This document shows positions 33,051 through 40,061 of a stretch of 64,000 nucleotides of DNA, one piece after another. Under the pieces are notes generated by a model. The model saw nothing but the letters and a program-made list of their open reading frames with translations, was not told the origin of the DNA and made no database searches. The stretch comes from Salidesulfovibrio onnuriiensis (GTDB lineage: Bacteria; Desulfobacterota; Desulfovibrionia; Desulfovibrionales; Desulfovibrionaceae). The stretch lies in assembly GCF_008001235.1 (NCBI RefSeq), contig NZ_CP040751.1, forward strand, positions 975,001 through 1,039,000, in the 5' to 3' direction. The position numbers and the translations under genes were made by a program. Each line of letters begins with the position of its first letter. Positions within the stretch are counted from its first letter, which is position 1.

Positions 33051-34853
33051 ATGAACACGAAAAATATACGAAATTTCAGCATCATCGCTCATATCGACCA
33101 TGGTAAGTCCACCCTGGCCGACCGTATCCTCGAGATAACGGGCATGGTCTCGGACCGCGAGAAAAAGGACCAGTACCTGGACAAGATGGAGCTGGAGCGC
33201 GAGCGCGGCATCACCATCAAGGCCCAGACCGTGCGCATTCCCTACAAGGCCGCGAACGGCGAGGAATACGTGCTCAACCTCATCGACACGCCGGGCCACG
33301 TGGACTTCAGCTACGAAGTCTCCCGTTCCCTGGCCGCCTGCGAAGGCGCGCTGCTGGTGGTGGACGCCACCCAGGGCGTGGAGGCCCAGACCCTGGCCAA
33401 CGTGTACCTGGCCCTGGACAACGACCTCGAGGTCATCCCGGTACTGAACAAGATCGACCTGCCCAGCGCCGACCCCGAGGCCATCTCCGCCGAGATCGAG
33501 GAGGTCATCGGCCTGGACTGCTCGGATTCCCTGCATGTTTCGGCCAAGACCGGCCTCAATGTGGAGCGCGTGCTCGACGCCATCGTGGAGCAACTGCCCG
33601 CCCCCAAGGGCGACCCGGACGCGCCGCTCAAGGCTCTCATCTTCGACTCCTGGTACGATTCCTACCAGGGCGTGGTGGTGCTGTTCCGCATTCTGGAGGG
33701 CAGGCTGCGCAAGGGCGACGATATCCGCATCTTCTCCACGGGCAAGGATTTTGACGTCACCCGGCTGGGCGCATTCATGCCCGAGCCCGTGGACATCAAG
33801 GAAATGGGACCGGGCGAGGTCGGGTTCCTGTGCGCCAGCATGAAGGAACTGGGCGATGCGCCCGTGGGCGATACCATCACCCACGTGGAGCGGCCCACCG
33901 CAGATCCCTTCCCGGGCTTCAAGCCGGTCAAGCCCATGGTCTTTGCCGGCCTGTATCCCATCGAACCCGCCGAGTACGAGACCCTCAAGGCCGCCCTGGA
34001 AAAGCTCCAGCTCAACGACGCGGCCTTCACCTTCGAGCCCGAGGTCTCCCAGGCGCTCGGCTTTGGTTTCCGGTGCGGCTTCCTGGGCCTGCTGCATATC
34101 GAGATCATCCAGGAACGCCTGGAACGTGAATTCGGGGCCAAGCTGATCACCACCGCGCCGTCCGTGGTCTACAAGGTGGACACCGTGGACGGGAAGAACC
34201 TGGTGATCGACAACCCCAGCAAGATGCCCGATCCCACCAAGATCGACAAGATCCACGAGCCGTTCGTGCGCATGGACATCCATGTTCCCAACGAATTCGT
34301 GGGGCCGGTGCTGGCCCTGTGCGAGGAAAAGCGGGGCATCCAGAAGAACATGGGCTACATCACGCCCACCCGCGTGATGATCACCTATGAGATTCCCTTT
34401 GCCGAGGTCATGTACGACTTCTTCGACAAGCTCAAGTCCAGCACCAAGGGTTACGCCTCCCTGGATTACGAGATCATCGACTACCGCGAGGCGGACATGG
34501 TCAAGCTGGACATCCTCATCAACGGGGACCCGGTGGACGCCTTCTCCTGCATCGTGCACCGCGAGAATTCCGCGCGCCAGGGAAGGGCCATCGCCCTGCG
34601 CCTCAAGCGTTCCATTCCGCGCCAGCTTTTCGAGGTGGTCATCCAGGCCGCCATCGGCAGCAAGATTATCGCCAAGGAGCGCAACGCGCCCTTCCGCAAG
34701 GACGTGACCGCCAAGTGCTACGGCGGCGACATCTCCCGCAAGCGCAAGCTTCTGGAAAAGCAGAAGGAAGGCAAAAAGCGCATGCGCCGCATGGGCAACG
34801 TGGAGATTCCGCAGGAGGCCTTCCTGTCCGTGCTCAAGGCCGACGAAGATTAA
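33051..34853 (+). CDS. lepA: Elongation factor 4
   Basis: A 600-residue translational GTPase. The G domain shows G1 [15 protein letters not shown]2 in [13 protein letters not shown]3 DTPGHVDF and G4 NKID. The LepA-specific C-terminal domain ends with [20 protein letters not shown] and [17 protein letters not shown]. It acts on ribosomes to promote back-translocation or initiation under stress. The gene is followed after 51 nt by lepB, the classical lep arrangement. Confidence 0.98.
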   Translation: MNTKNIRNFSIIAHIDHGKSTLADRILEITGMVSDREKKDQYLDKMELERERGITIKAQTVRIPYKAANGEEYVLNLIDTPGHVDFSYEVSRSLAACEGALLVVDATQGVEAQTLANVYLALDNDLEVIPVLNKIDLPSADPEAISAEIEEVIGLDCSDSLHVSAKTGLNVERVLDAIVEQLPAPKGDPDAPLKALIFDSWYDSYQGVVVLFRILEGRLRKGDDIRIFSTGKDFDVTRLGAFMPEPVDIKEMGPGEVGFLCASMKELGDAPVGDTITHVERPTADPFPGFKPVKPMVFAGLYPIEPAEYETLKAALEKLQLNDAAFTFEPEVSQALGFGFRCGFLGLLHIEIIQERLEREFGAKLITTAPSVVYKVDTVDGKNLVIDNPSKMPDPTKIDKIHEPFVRMDIHVPNEFVGPVLALCEEKRGIQKNMGYITPTRVMITYEIPFAEVMYDFFDKLKSSTKGYASLDYEIIDYREADMVKLDILINGDPVDAFSCIVHRENSARQGRAIALRLKRSIPRQLFEVVIQAAIGSKIIAKERNAPFRKDVTAKCYGGDISRKRKLLEKQKEGKKRMRRMGNVEIPQEAFLSVLKADED

Positions 34854-34904
34854 TTTGTATTCTGACGGGGGAGTGCGCTCCCCCGAACCATTTGAGGACA
34901 TCCC

Positions 34905-35579
34905 ATGAGTAGAGACCTGGTAAAATCCGTTCGCGATTCCTTTGAAATTCTCATTGTGGCCCTGATCCTGGCCCTGTTCATCCGCACCTTCGTGGTCCAG
35001 GCCTTCAAGATTCCGTCCGGCTCCATGCTGGAGACCCTGCAGATCGGCGACCATCTGCTGGTGAGCAAGTTCCTCTATGGCGTGAAGCTGCCGTTCACGG
35101 ACAAGATCATCATCCCGATCTCCGATCCCGAGCGCCGCGACGTCATTGTCTTCAAGTACCCGCAGGATCCCTCGGTGGACTACATCAAACGCGTGATCGG
35201 CCTGCCCGGCGACACCATCGAGATCCGCGAGAAGAAGCTTTACGTCAACGGCGAGCTGCAAGAGGAACCCTACGTGCACTACAAGGATTCCATGATTTAC
35301 CCGCATCCCGACCAGATGCCCGAAACCCTGACCCCGAACATGTTCGACGCCTACTTCAACGGCACCAACAACCTGGCCAAGCGCGACAACATGCCCAAGC
35401 TCACCGTGCCCGAGGGCAAGTACTTCGTCATGGGCGACAACCGCGACGGTTCGCACGATTCCCGCTTCTGGGGCTTCGTGGACCGCAGCCAGATCGTGGG
35501 CAAGGCGCTCATCATCCACTGGTCGTGGAGGTCGTTCACGGATATTCGCTGGAGCCGCCTGGGCACCATCGTCAGGTAG
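34905..35579 (+). CDS. lepB: Signal peptidase I
   Basis: A 224-residue membrane peptidase. One N-terminal membrane segment (ILIVALILALFIRTFVVQAF) precedes the catalytic serine in IPSGSMLETLQIGDHLLVSK and the general-base lysine in YIKRVIGLPGD; Box E is GDNRDGSHDSRFWGFV. It cleaves signal peptides of exported pre-proteins on the outer face of the inner membrane. GAGGACATCCC precedes the ATG. It is the last gene before the repeat-rich region and AT-rich island. Confidence 0.97.
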   Translation: MSRDLVKSVRDSFEILIVALILALFIRTFVVQAFKIPSGSMLETLQIGDHLLVSKFLYGVKLPFTDKIIIPISDPERRDVIVFKYPQDPSVDYIKRVIGLPGDTIEIREKKLYVNGELQEEPYVHYKDSMIYPHPDQMPETLTPNMFDAYFNGTNNLAKRDNMPKLTVPEGKYFVMGDNRDGSHDSRFWGFVDRSQIVGKALIIHWSWRSFTDIRWSRLGTIVR

Positions 35580-35616
35580 ATACGCCTGCCGATGTGAATG
35601 GGGATGTTGTGATTAG

Positions 35617-35694
35617 GGGAACGCCTTTGGAAAGGTATCCCCTCAAGACACAGGGGCGCTGCCCCTGCACCCCGCCCAAGGGCGAGCCCTTGGG
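35617..35694. repeat. Mosaic of short palindromes (REP/BIME-like)
   Basis: Three consecutive imperfect or perfect palindromes: one from 35617 with arms GGGGAACGCCTTT and AAAGGTATCCCC, one from 35651 (CAGGGGC-GCT-GCCCCTG), and one from 35675 (CCCAAGGGC-GA-GCCCTTGGG). The first shares its CCTTT/AAAGG centre with repeats at 35803 and 63553. Confidence 0.7.
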
Positions 35695-35710
35695 AATCCG
35701 AGCTAAAAAA

Positions 35711-35743
35711 CCGCCCCGACCCCGCAAAGCGGGGTCGGGGCGG
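35711..35743. terminator. Strong GC hairpin, terminator (lepB side and/or minus strand)
   Basis: Perfect 15-bp arms CCGCCCCGACCCCGC and GCGGGGTCGGGGCGG around AAA. An A6 run on the left gives a T tract for minus-strand transcription; the plus side ends in TATATCTTT. Confidence 0.8.
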
Positions 35744-35802
35744 TATATCTTTGGCATGCTTCAAAAAAAAGGGCTTCTCACGTATTGGTTACGAAATTTA
35801 AT

Positions 35803-35828
35803 GGGGACACCTTTCCAAAGGTGTCCCC
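35803..35828. repeat. REP-like 26-bp palindrome at the island edge
   Basis: Arms GGGGACACCTTT and AAAGGTGTCCCC joined by CC. GGGGACAC also begins the inverted repeat that bounds the adjacent AT-rich island. Confidence 0.75.
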
Positions 35829-35854
35829 TATGGCAAAATAGGTATGGTGTACCT

Positions 35855-36190
35855 CTAATTCAAGTGTCGGGTGGTCAAAAATAGGTATTGTGTCCCCAGA
35901 TTTCCAGATTTTCCCAGATTTTCGACATTTCCATACCCCGTACCTTCCCAGCTAACGGAACGATTATTCACCATTCCGGGCATACTACCAGGCTCATATC
36001 CACCCGGGTAAGACTTACTTTTCCAAGTACTCATACGAAGCTTGTCTGCTTCGCACATTTTATCAGGATCTAACGCAAAATCATTAGGATCAATACTTAA
36101 AGCCTCTCTTGGAGTGGTCCATGAGCTTTGCTTTTCTTTAGGAACATTATTTTTTTTGCCATTACTACTGCTACTGCCATTGCTTCCCAT
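35855..36190 (-). CDS. 111-residue protein of the AT-rich island, probably truncated
   Basis: A Ser/Asn/Gly-rich N-terminus (MGSNGSSSSNGKKNN) is followed by a polar domain (SIDPNDFALDPDKMCEADKL; GYEPGSMPGMVNNRSVSWEG). The last 13 codons run through the left inverted repeat (GTQYLF onward), so the original 3' end appears to have been replaced by repeat sequence. GGGAG six bases before the ATG is a good ribosome-binding site, and the gene follows the Sel1 lipoprotein gene by 18 nt. No family was recognised. In a toxin-immunity reading it would be the remnant partner of the Sel1 protein, which is speculative. Confidence 0.6.
   Translation of the reverse strand: MGSNGSSSSNGKKNNVPKEKQSSWTTPREALSIDPNDFALDPDKMCEADKLRMSTWKSKSYPGGYEPGSMPGMVNNRSVSWEGTGYGNVENLGKSGNLGTQYLFLTTRHLN
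35879..35897. repeat. Left 19-bp inverted repeat of the island
   Basis: AAATAGGTATTGTGTCCCC; the right-hand copy, reverse complemented, differs at three positions (two adjacent internal bases and the last base). A partial second copy (AAATAGGTATGGTGTAC) lies 42 bp to the left. Confidence 0.7.
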
Positions 36191-36208
36191 ATCGTACTCC
36201 CAACAGAC

Positions 36209-37162
36209 CTATTTGGCTAACACATTCAATTTTTTAATTGCTTGTGCATCACCAAGACTTGCAGCTTTTTTATAGTATTCTATAGCAGCATTATAATTTT
36301 GAGCCACACAATCTCCAAGCTCATAAAAATATCCCAACAACAACAAAGCCTTAGCATGATTTTTATGTGCTGCCATTCTAACCCATTTTAAAGCAACTTT
36401 TTTATCAATCTTAACACCTTCTCCGGTATAATAGTTAACCCCAACATTATACTGCGATGATGTGTTACCAGTTAAAGCAGAACGCAAATAATAGTAATGC
36501 GATTTTGAATAATCAACATCGACACCATATCCATTTTTATACGCCACACCGAGCATATATCCAAAAGTTGAAACTGCTTCTTCAAATGAGTTTGTTGCGA
36601 TACTTATAGCTTTCTCATAATCTCTATATTCAGCAACCCAAAAATATTTATTTGCTTCATACACTTTTTTAGAAATATCGCTTCTAAGATAATTTGAATT
36701 AATATATTCAGCTTTAGAAATATCTTTTTCAACACAAACGCCAGCCATATACATTCCAGATAATATTGCGGCTGAGCTATCGCTCCCTAACTTAATAGCT
36801 CTATTCAGCCAATATAATGACTTTTCACAATCAATACAATCAATGTCCTTTGAATAAATAACTCCAAGATCATTCATTGATTCTATATTATCACCCTCTG
36901 CAGACTTTTTATACCAAAACAAAGCCTTTTCAGTATCCTGCGAAGTCCCAAATCCATTGTAATACATTTTCCCAACATAATATTGGGCATCTACATTACC
37001 TTTTTTGGCGTCTTTGAGTAGCTCGGCAAAAGAAGTTCCATCAACCGTGAAGTCATCAGAGAACCCATTTCCTAAAGGATCATTGCCTCCTTGCTTACAC
37101 CCAACAAAGGCAAGCAACAGCAGCACGAAAAGCAAAACACGAAAATTCATCAAAACTCGCAT
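36209..37162 (-). CDS. Sel1-repeat lipoprotein
   Basis: A 317-residue protein with a lipoprotein signal (LLFVLLLLAFVGCKQ) and about six Sel1/TPR-like repeats, for example AQYYVGKMYYNGFGTSQDTE, SQYNVGVNYYTGEGVKIDKK and ALLLLGYFYELGDCVAQNYN. The ATG with GGGGAGAG upstream is preferred. Sel1 lipoproteins act as protein-binding scaffolds; some are periplasmic immunity proteins for phospholipase effectors of type VI secretion. Codon use is strongly AT-biased, unlike the chromosome around it, indicating recent transfer. The downstream 111-residue gene is in the same operon. Confidence 0.88.
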   Translation of the reverse strand: MRVLMNFRVLLFVLLLLAFVGCKQGGNDPLGNGFSDDFTVDGTSFAELLKDAKKGNVDAQYYVGKMYYNGFGTSQDTEKALFWYKKSAEGDNIESMNDLGVIYSKDIDCIDCEKSLYWLNRAIKLGSDSSAAILSGMYMAGVCVEKDISKAEYINSNYLRSDISKKVYEANKYFWVAEYRDYEKAISIATNSFEEAVSTFGYMLGVAYKNGYGVDVDYSKSHYYYLRSALTGNTSSQYNVGVNYYTGEGVKIDKKVALKWVRMAAHKNHAKALLLLGYFYELGDCVAQNYNAAIEYYKKAASLGDAQAIKKLNVLAK

Positions 37163-37241
37163 TTTTTCTCTCCCCTCGTTTTTGTCCCTATATGGCAATC
37201 CACCCATTTATCATTGCGCTGGTAGTGCTCCTTGTAAATCT

Positions 37242-37260
37242 AGGGACACAATACTAATTT
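37242..37260. repeat. Right 19-bp inverted repeat of the island
   Basis: AGGGACACAATACTAATTT, inverted relative to the left copy. It lies about 80 bp upstream of the Sel1 gene, so the presumed promoter of the island genes is inside the element. Confidence 0.7.
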
Positions 37261-37302
37261 CCTATGTTAGCCACGATATTCTCACATAAGAAATTTTATC
37301 CA

Positions 37303-37326
37303 CGGCCCGCTTCGGCGGGCCGTTTT
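37303..37326 (+). terminator. Intrinsic terminator right of the island
   Basis: Stem CGGCCCGC-TTCG-GCGGGCCG followed by TTTTGATTT on the plus strand. No plus-strand gene precedes it now; before insertion of the island it could have served lepB. Confidence 0.75.
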
Positions 37327-37363
37327 GATTTGCTCTGAGCAAACCAAAACACAACCAGGGTTT

Positions 37364-37386
37364 GCAAAGGGGATTATCCCCTTTGC
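37364..37386. repeat. REP-like palindrome (GCAAAGGGG / CCCCTTTGC)
   Basis: A near-perfect 23-bp inverted repeat with centre ATTAT, followed by GCCGGAGGC. It shares the CAAAGGGG half-site with the 50-bp palindrome near 63.6 kb. Confidence 0.65.
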
Positions 37387-37430
37387 CCGCCGGAGGCGAG
37401 GCTTCAAGTCTTACGGATGCGGACAGCATC

Positions 37431-37480
37431 ACATAAGAAAGCCCACCGTGCGGAAAGCAGGGTGGGGAGTTTTCTTATGT
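37431..37480 (-). terminator. Composite hairpin, copy 1, at the end of the ArsR-like gene
   Basis: Outer arms ACATAAGAAA and TTTCTTATGT pair perfectly. The inner arms CCCACC and GGTGGG enclose the loop GTGCGGAAAGCAG. It overlaps the gene's last codons. The core and loop recur almost unchanged at 39067-39118 with different but still paired outer arms. Confidence 0.7.
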
Positions 37481-37807
37481 ATCGAATTCCGCTGAATAGG
37501 CGGCCAGAATGGAAGCTATCATCTGGCCGAATCTCGGTTCGAGTTCCTCGTGCCGCGCGGTGCTTTGGACCTTGACGCCTATTCGCTCGCTTCGGATGAG
37601 GCCTGCCTCGCGCAGTACCTTGAAATGCTGTGATAAAGTCGCTTTCGGTATGGTGCGCCCCAGCGTGTTGAGAAATTCGGAACACATCCTCGGGGAATCG
37701 GATCCCATGATTTCTTTGAATATCTGAACCCGGATGGGGTCGGACAGGGCATGAAGGAGCCCTGTGACCGTCACGTCTTCTATCGCAGGATGGGTAAGTG
37801 GCCTCAT
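37475..37807 (-). CDS. ArsR-like winged-helix repressor
   Basis: A 110-residue regulator: HALSDPIRVQIFKEIMGSDS, then the recognition helix IPKATLSQHFKVLREAGLIR and a wing with SERIGVKVQSTARHEE. It lacks the CxC metal motif, so it belongs to the ArsR-fold group that senses organic ligands or redox state. AAGGA precedes the chosen ATG. It is transcribed away from the metallo-hydrolase gene, whose strong promoter carries GTTC/GAAC half-sites, suggesting this protein represses that gene and perhaps itself. Confidence 0.88.
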   Translation of the reverse strand: MRPLTHPAIEDVTVTGLLHALSDPIRVQIFKEIMGSDSPRMCSEFLNTLGRTIPKATLSQHFKVLREAGLIRSERIGVKVQSTARHEELEPRFGQMIASILAAYSAEFDT

Positions 37808-37865
37808 GAGTGTGTTCCTTCCGTGGCCGGAATCATTCCCCCACGACAAGCGTATGGGGCGGCCA

Positions 37866-37907
37866 TTGACATGGCATCAATTAGTTCATATAAACCGAAC
37901 AAACGAA
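37866..37907 (+). promoter_or_regulatory. Near-consensus promoter with overlapping inverted half-sites
   Basis: TTGACA, 17 bp, TATAAA. Half-sites GTTC (from 37884), CGAAC (from 37896) and CGAAC (from 37904) overlap the -10 element and start region, consistent with control by the divergently encoded ArsR-like repressor. The leader to the next start codon is about 140 nt and contains no clear structure. Confidence 0.7.
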
Positions 37908-38040
37908 CAATGCGGTTTGCATCCCTGTCCGAAGTGGGGAGTCAATGCATACCCTTTTGTTCGGTGGTGAACAAGGATGGCATATAGCCTACGCATCGCT
38001 GCCTGCGGCGGCAGCTTCATTTCCACAGAGAGGAACCGGC

Positions 38041-39021
38041 ATGAACAGACGAAGTTTCATCAAGCAGGCGGCAGTGGCTTCCGCCGCAGTTGCGAATACC
38101 GCCATTTGGGCGGGAAAGGCGCAGGCCGACCAGTCTGCCCGAGCGTACACCGGCCATAAGCAGGCCGGATACTATTGGCTGAAAATCGGCGAATACGATG
38201 TGGCGGCGCTGTCCGACGGGACCCTGAATTCCAATGGACGGATTCTCAACGGCCAGCCTGGACAGGTGGAAAAATTGCTTGAGGAATCTCATGCACCGAC
38301 ACCACGAGTGACTTCGGTCAACTCATTCCTCATTCTTATGGGTGAGCGGCGTATCCTTGTCGATGCCGGGACCGGACAGCTGCTCGGTCCTACGCTCGAC
38401 AAGTTGCCGACCAGCCTCGAATCCGCCGGGTTTGCCGCGGAACAGATCACGGACATTCTGCTTACCCATATCCATGCGGACCATTCCGGCGGACTGACCG
38501 CAGGCGGCAAGCGGGTCTTTCCCAATGCCACCGTGCATGTCAACGACGTGGAGGCCGATTTCTGGCTTTCCCCCGTCAACCAGGACAAGGCGACGGACAA
38601 ACGCAAATGGTCCTTTGTCCAGGCGGACAAGGCGCTGGCCCCCTATGTTTCCGCCGGTAAGGTCTCCCGTTTCAAGGGAGGGAACATGGTTCTTCCCGGG
38701 ATATCGTCCATCAATGCGCCTGGACATACGCCGGGGCACACCTTTTTTGCCTTGGAGAGCCGAGGGGAAAAGCTGGTGTTTTTCGGCGACACCGTCCATG
38801 TGGGCGAGGTCCAGTTCCCCAGTCCGGAGCTGGCCATCGAATATGACATTGATCCGGACGGGGCCGTCGAACAACGCCGGAAGGCCTTTGCGGAGGCCTC
38901 GGAAGAGGGATACCTGGTCGCCGGCGCTCACATTTCTTTCCCGGGCATAGGTCATGTGGCCAAGGCCGCTACGGGATATCGTTGGATTCCGATACCGTAC
39001 GTCAACGATTCGCACGCATGA
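38041..39021 (+). CDS. Tat-exported metallo-beta-lactamase-fold hydrolase
   Basis: A 326-residue protein. The signal peptide has the twin-arginine motif NRRSFIK, a hydrophobic Ala-rich core and an AQA cleavage site, so it folds in the cytoplasm with metals before export. The hydrolase domain has LTHIHADHSGG (HxHxDH), NAPGHTPGH, FFGDTVHV and a late histidine region. It resembles MBL-fold lactonase or thiol-hydrolase-like proteins regulated by ArsR-type repressors. GAGAGGAACCGGC precedes the ATG. The substrate is unknown; a role in detoxifying a lactone, thiol or peroxide is possible. Confidence 0.9.
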   Translation: MNRRSFIKQAAVASAAVANTAIWAGKAQADQSARAYTGHKQAGYYWLKIGEYDVAALSDGTLNSNGRILNGQPGQVEKLLEESHAPTPRVTSVNSFLILMGERRILVDAGTGQLLGPTLDKLPTSLESAGFAAEQITDILLTHIHADHSGGLTAGGKRVFPNATVHVNDVEADFWLSPVNQDKATDKRKWSFVQADKALAPYVSAGKVSRFKGGNMVLPGISSINAPGHTPGHTFFALESRGEKLVFFGDTVHVGEVQFPSPELAIEYDIDPDGAVEQRRKAFAEASEEGYLVAGAHISFPGIGHVAKAATGYRWIPIPYVNDSHA

Positions 39022-39029
39022 GTCAGAGA

Positions 39030-39052
39030 CCAATGGGGATTCTTCCCATTGG
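39030..39052 (+). terminator. Hairpin after the metallo-hydrolase gene
   Basis: Arms CCAATGGG and CCCATTGG around GATTCTT, 8 nt after the stop codon. No T tract follows directly, but the larger composite hairpin does. Confidence 0.5.
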
Positions 39053-39066
39053 CCCCCGGAGGCAGC

Positions 39067-39118
39067 GAAAACAAAAAAAGCCCCACCGTGCGGGAAGCAG
39101 GGTGGGGATCTTGTTTTC
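39067..39118 (-). terminator. Composite hairpin, copy 2, after the 276-residue gene
   Basis: Outer arms GAAAACAA and TTGTTTTC, inner arms CCCCACC and GGTGGGG, loop GTGCGGGAAGCAG. The minus-strand side has a run of seven T residues (A7 on the plus strand). The core matches copy 1 at 37431-37480. Confidence 0.75.
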
Positions 39119-39127
39119 CGGAAAGGA

Positions 39128-39958
39128 TCAGATGGACATGCTCAGGAGCTGTGCGTCGGGCGCGGGCATGGAGGTGTATGCGGCCATGGCCTGCTGCATG
39201 CCCTGTTGCTTGGCGGCCTCGTCAAGCTCCTCCTTGGCCGAGGGAATGCCGCCCTCTTCCATGATGTCGTTGATGAGCGCGTCCAGCAGTTCTTTGGTGG
39301 GGTCGACCTCTTCCTTGTCGGTTTCCACGGCCTGCTGGGCCTGGGTGAGCACCCGGCTGGTCAGGGAGGCGGCTTCGCCCACTGTGGAGGAGGACTCTGC
39401 AGCGAAAAAGACTTCCTGGGATCCGTTGTCGAAGAAGGCGTTGAGATCCTTGTTGACCCCGGAGTTGAACTTGGCGATGGCCGCGTCGCCCGCGGCAATG
39501 CCGAAGTTGCGGTCCACCATCTTGAGCACGTTCAGGAGTCCGTCGCCGATGGCCTCCTCGGACTGTCCCCGGGAGGCGGACTGCACGATCATGCCCATGG
39601 CGGCGGTGGCCGCGTCCTTGCCGTACTGATCCTCGACCCAGCGAACCGTGTCCTTGAGCGAGGAAACCAGAGCGGTGGGATCCTTGGATTCGCCTTCCTG
39701 CCCGTCGTCGGCGGGTTGCTGGAATCCCTGGAGGTAGCGGCCCATGAGGTCGCCGAACACGTCCACGCGGTCCTGGATCTGGGAGTCCTGCTTTTCGGCC
39801 TTGGGGACGGTGGAGAGCTGGGGAGCCACCTCGGTCTTGGCCTTTTGTTTGGCCAGACCCGCGCTCGCGCCGAAACCCAGGGCGGAGGTCTTCCCGTCCT
39901 GCTGTTCCTGCACTTTCTGCATGTAGTTGAAGTTCAGATGGCTCGCCTGGATGATCAT
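39128..39958 (-). CDS. Soluble acidic protein of unknown function
   Basis: A 276-residue protein, Gln/Glu/Ala-rich and without membrane segments or signal peptide. The N-terminus (MIIQASHLNFNYMQKVQEQQ) is followed by a low-complexity linker and a helical domain (VSSLKDTVRWVEDQYGKDAA; VNKDLNAFFDNGSQEVFFAA). AAGGA nine bases before the ATG favours this start over an upstream TTG. No family was recognised. It is monocistronic, divergent from selD, and ends at the composite hairpin. Confidence 0.7.
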   Translation of the reverse strand: MIIQASHLNFNYMQKVQEQQDGKTSALGFGASAGLAKQKAKTEVAPQLSTVPKAEKQDSQIQDRVDVFGDLMGRYLQGFQQPADDGQEGESKDPTALVSSLKDTVRWVEDQYGKDAATAAMGMIVQSASRGQSEEAIGDGLLNVLKMVDRNFGIAAGDAAIAKFNSGVNKDLNAFFDNGSQEVFFAAESSSTVGEAASLTSRVLTQAQQAVETDKEEVDPTKELLDALINDIMEEGGIPSAKEELDEAAKQQGMQQAMAAYTSMPAPDAQLLSMSI

Positions 39959-40061
39959 GTTTTTCAATCCTTCACCTGTTCATATCGGCAGCTTGCATAT
40001 TAACTTTACGTTGCAAAGCCCATTTTGTTAGGTTGCCCCATCGCTTCAAAGGAGGAAAGCA

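Larger units (their letters stand above)
35879..37260. mobile_element. AT-rich inverted-repeat-bounded island (about 1.4 kb)
   Basis: Base composition falls sharply relative to lepB and later genes, with many A/T-ending codons and TTTTTT runs. Near-identical 19-bp inverted repeats bound the segment, which carries only two minus-strand genes and no transposase. The ends resemble repeats mobilized in trans by REP-associated (Y1) transposases; this is inferred from their palindromic neighbours. No target-site duplication was identified. Confidence 0.55.

Noticed and set aside
33000-35519. Very long open frame antisense to lepA and lepB
   Set aside because: It mirrors strongly conserved genes; GC-rich codons produce long antisense frames, and its sequence is low-complexity (His/Gly/Val-rich) without any domain.
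35879-37260. Calling the AT-rich segment a complete insertion sequence
   Set aside because: It has inverted repeats but no transposase frame and no identified target-site duplication.
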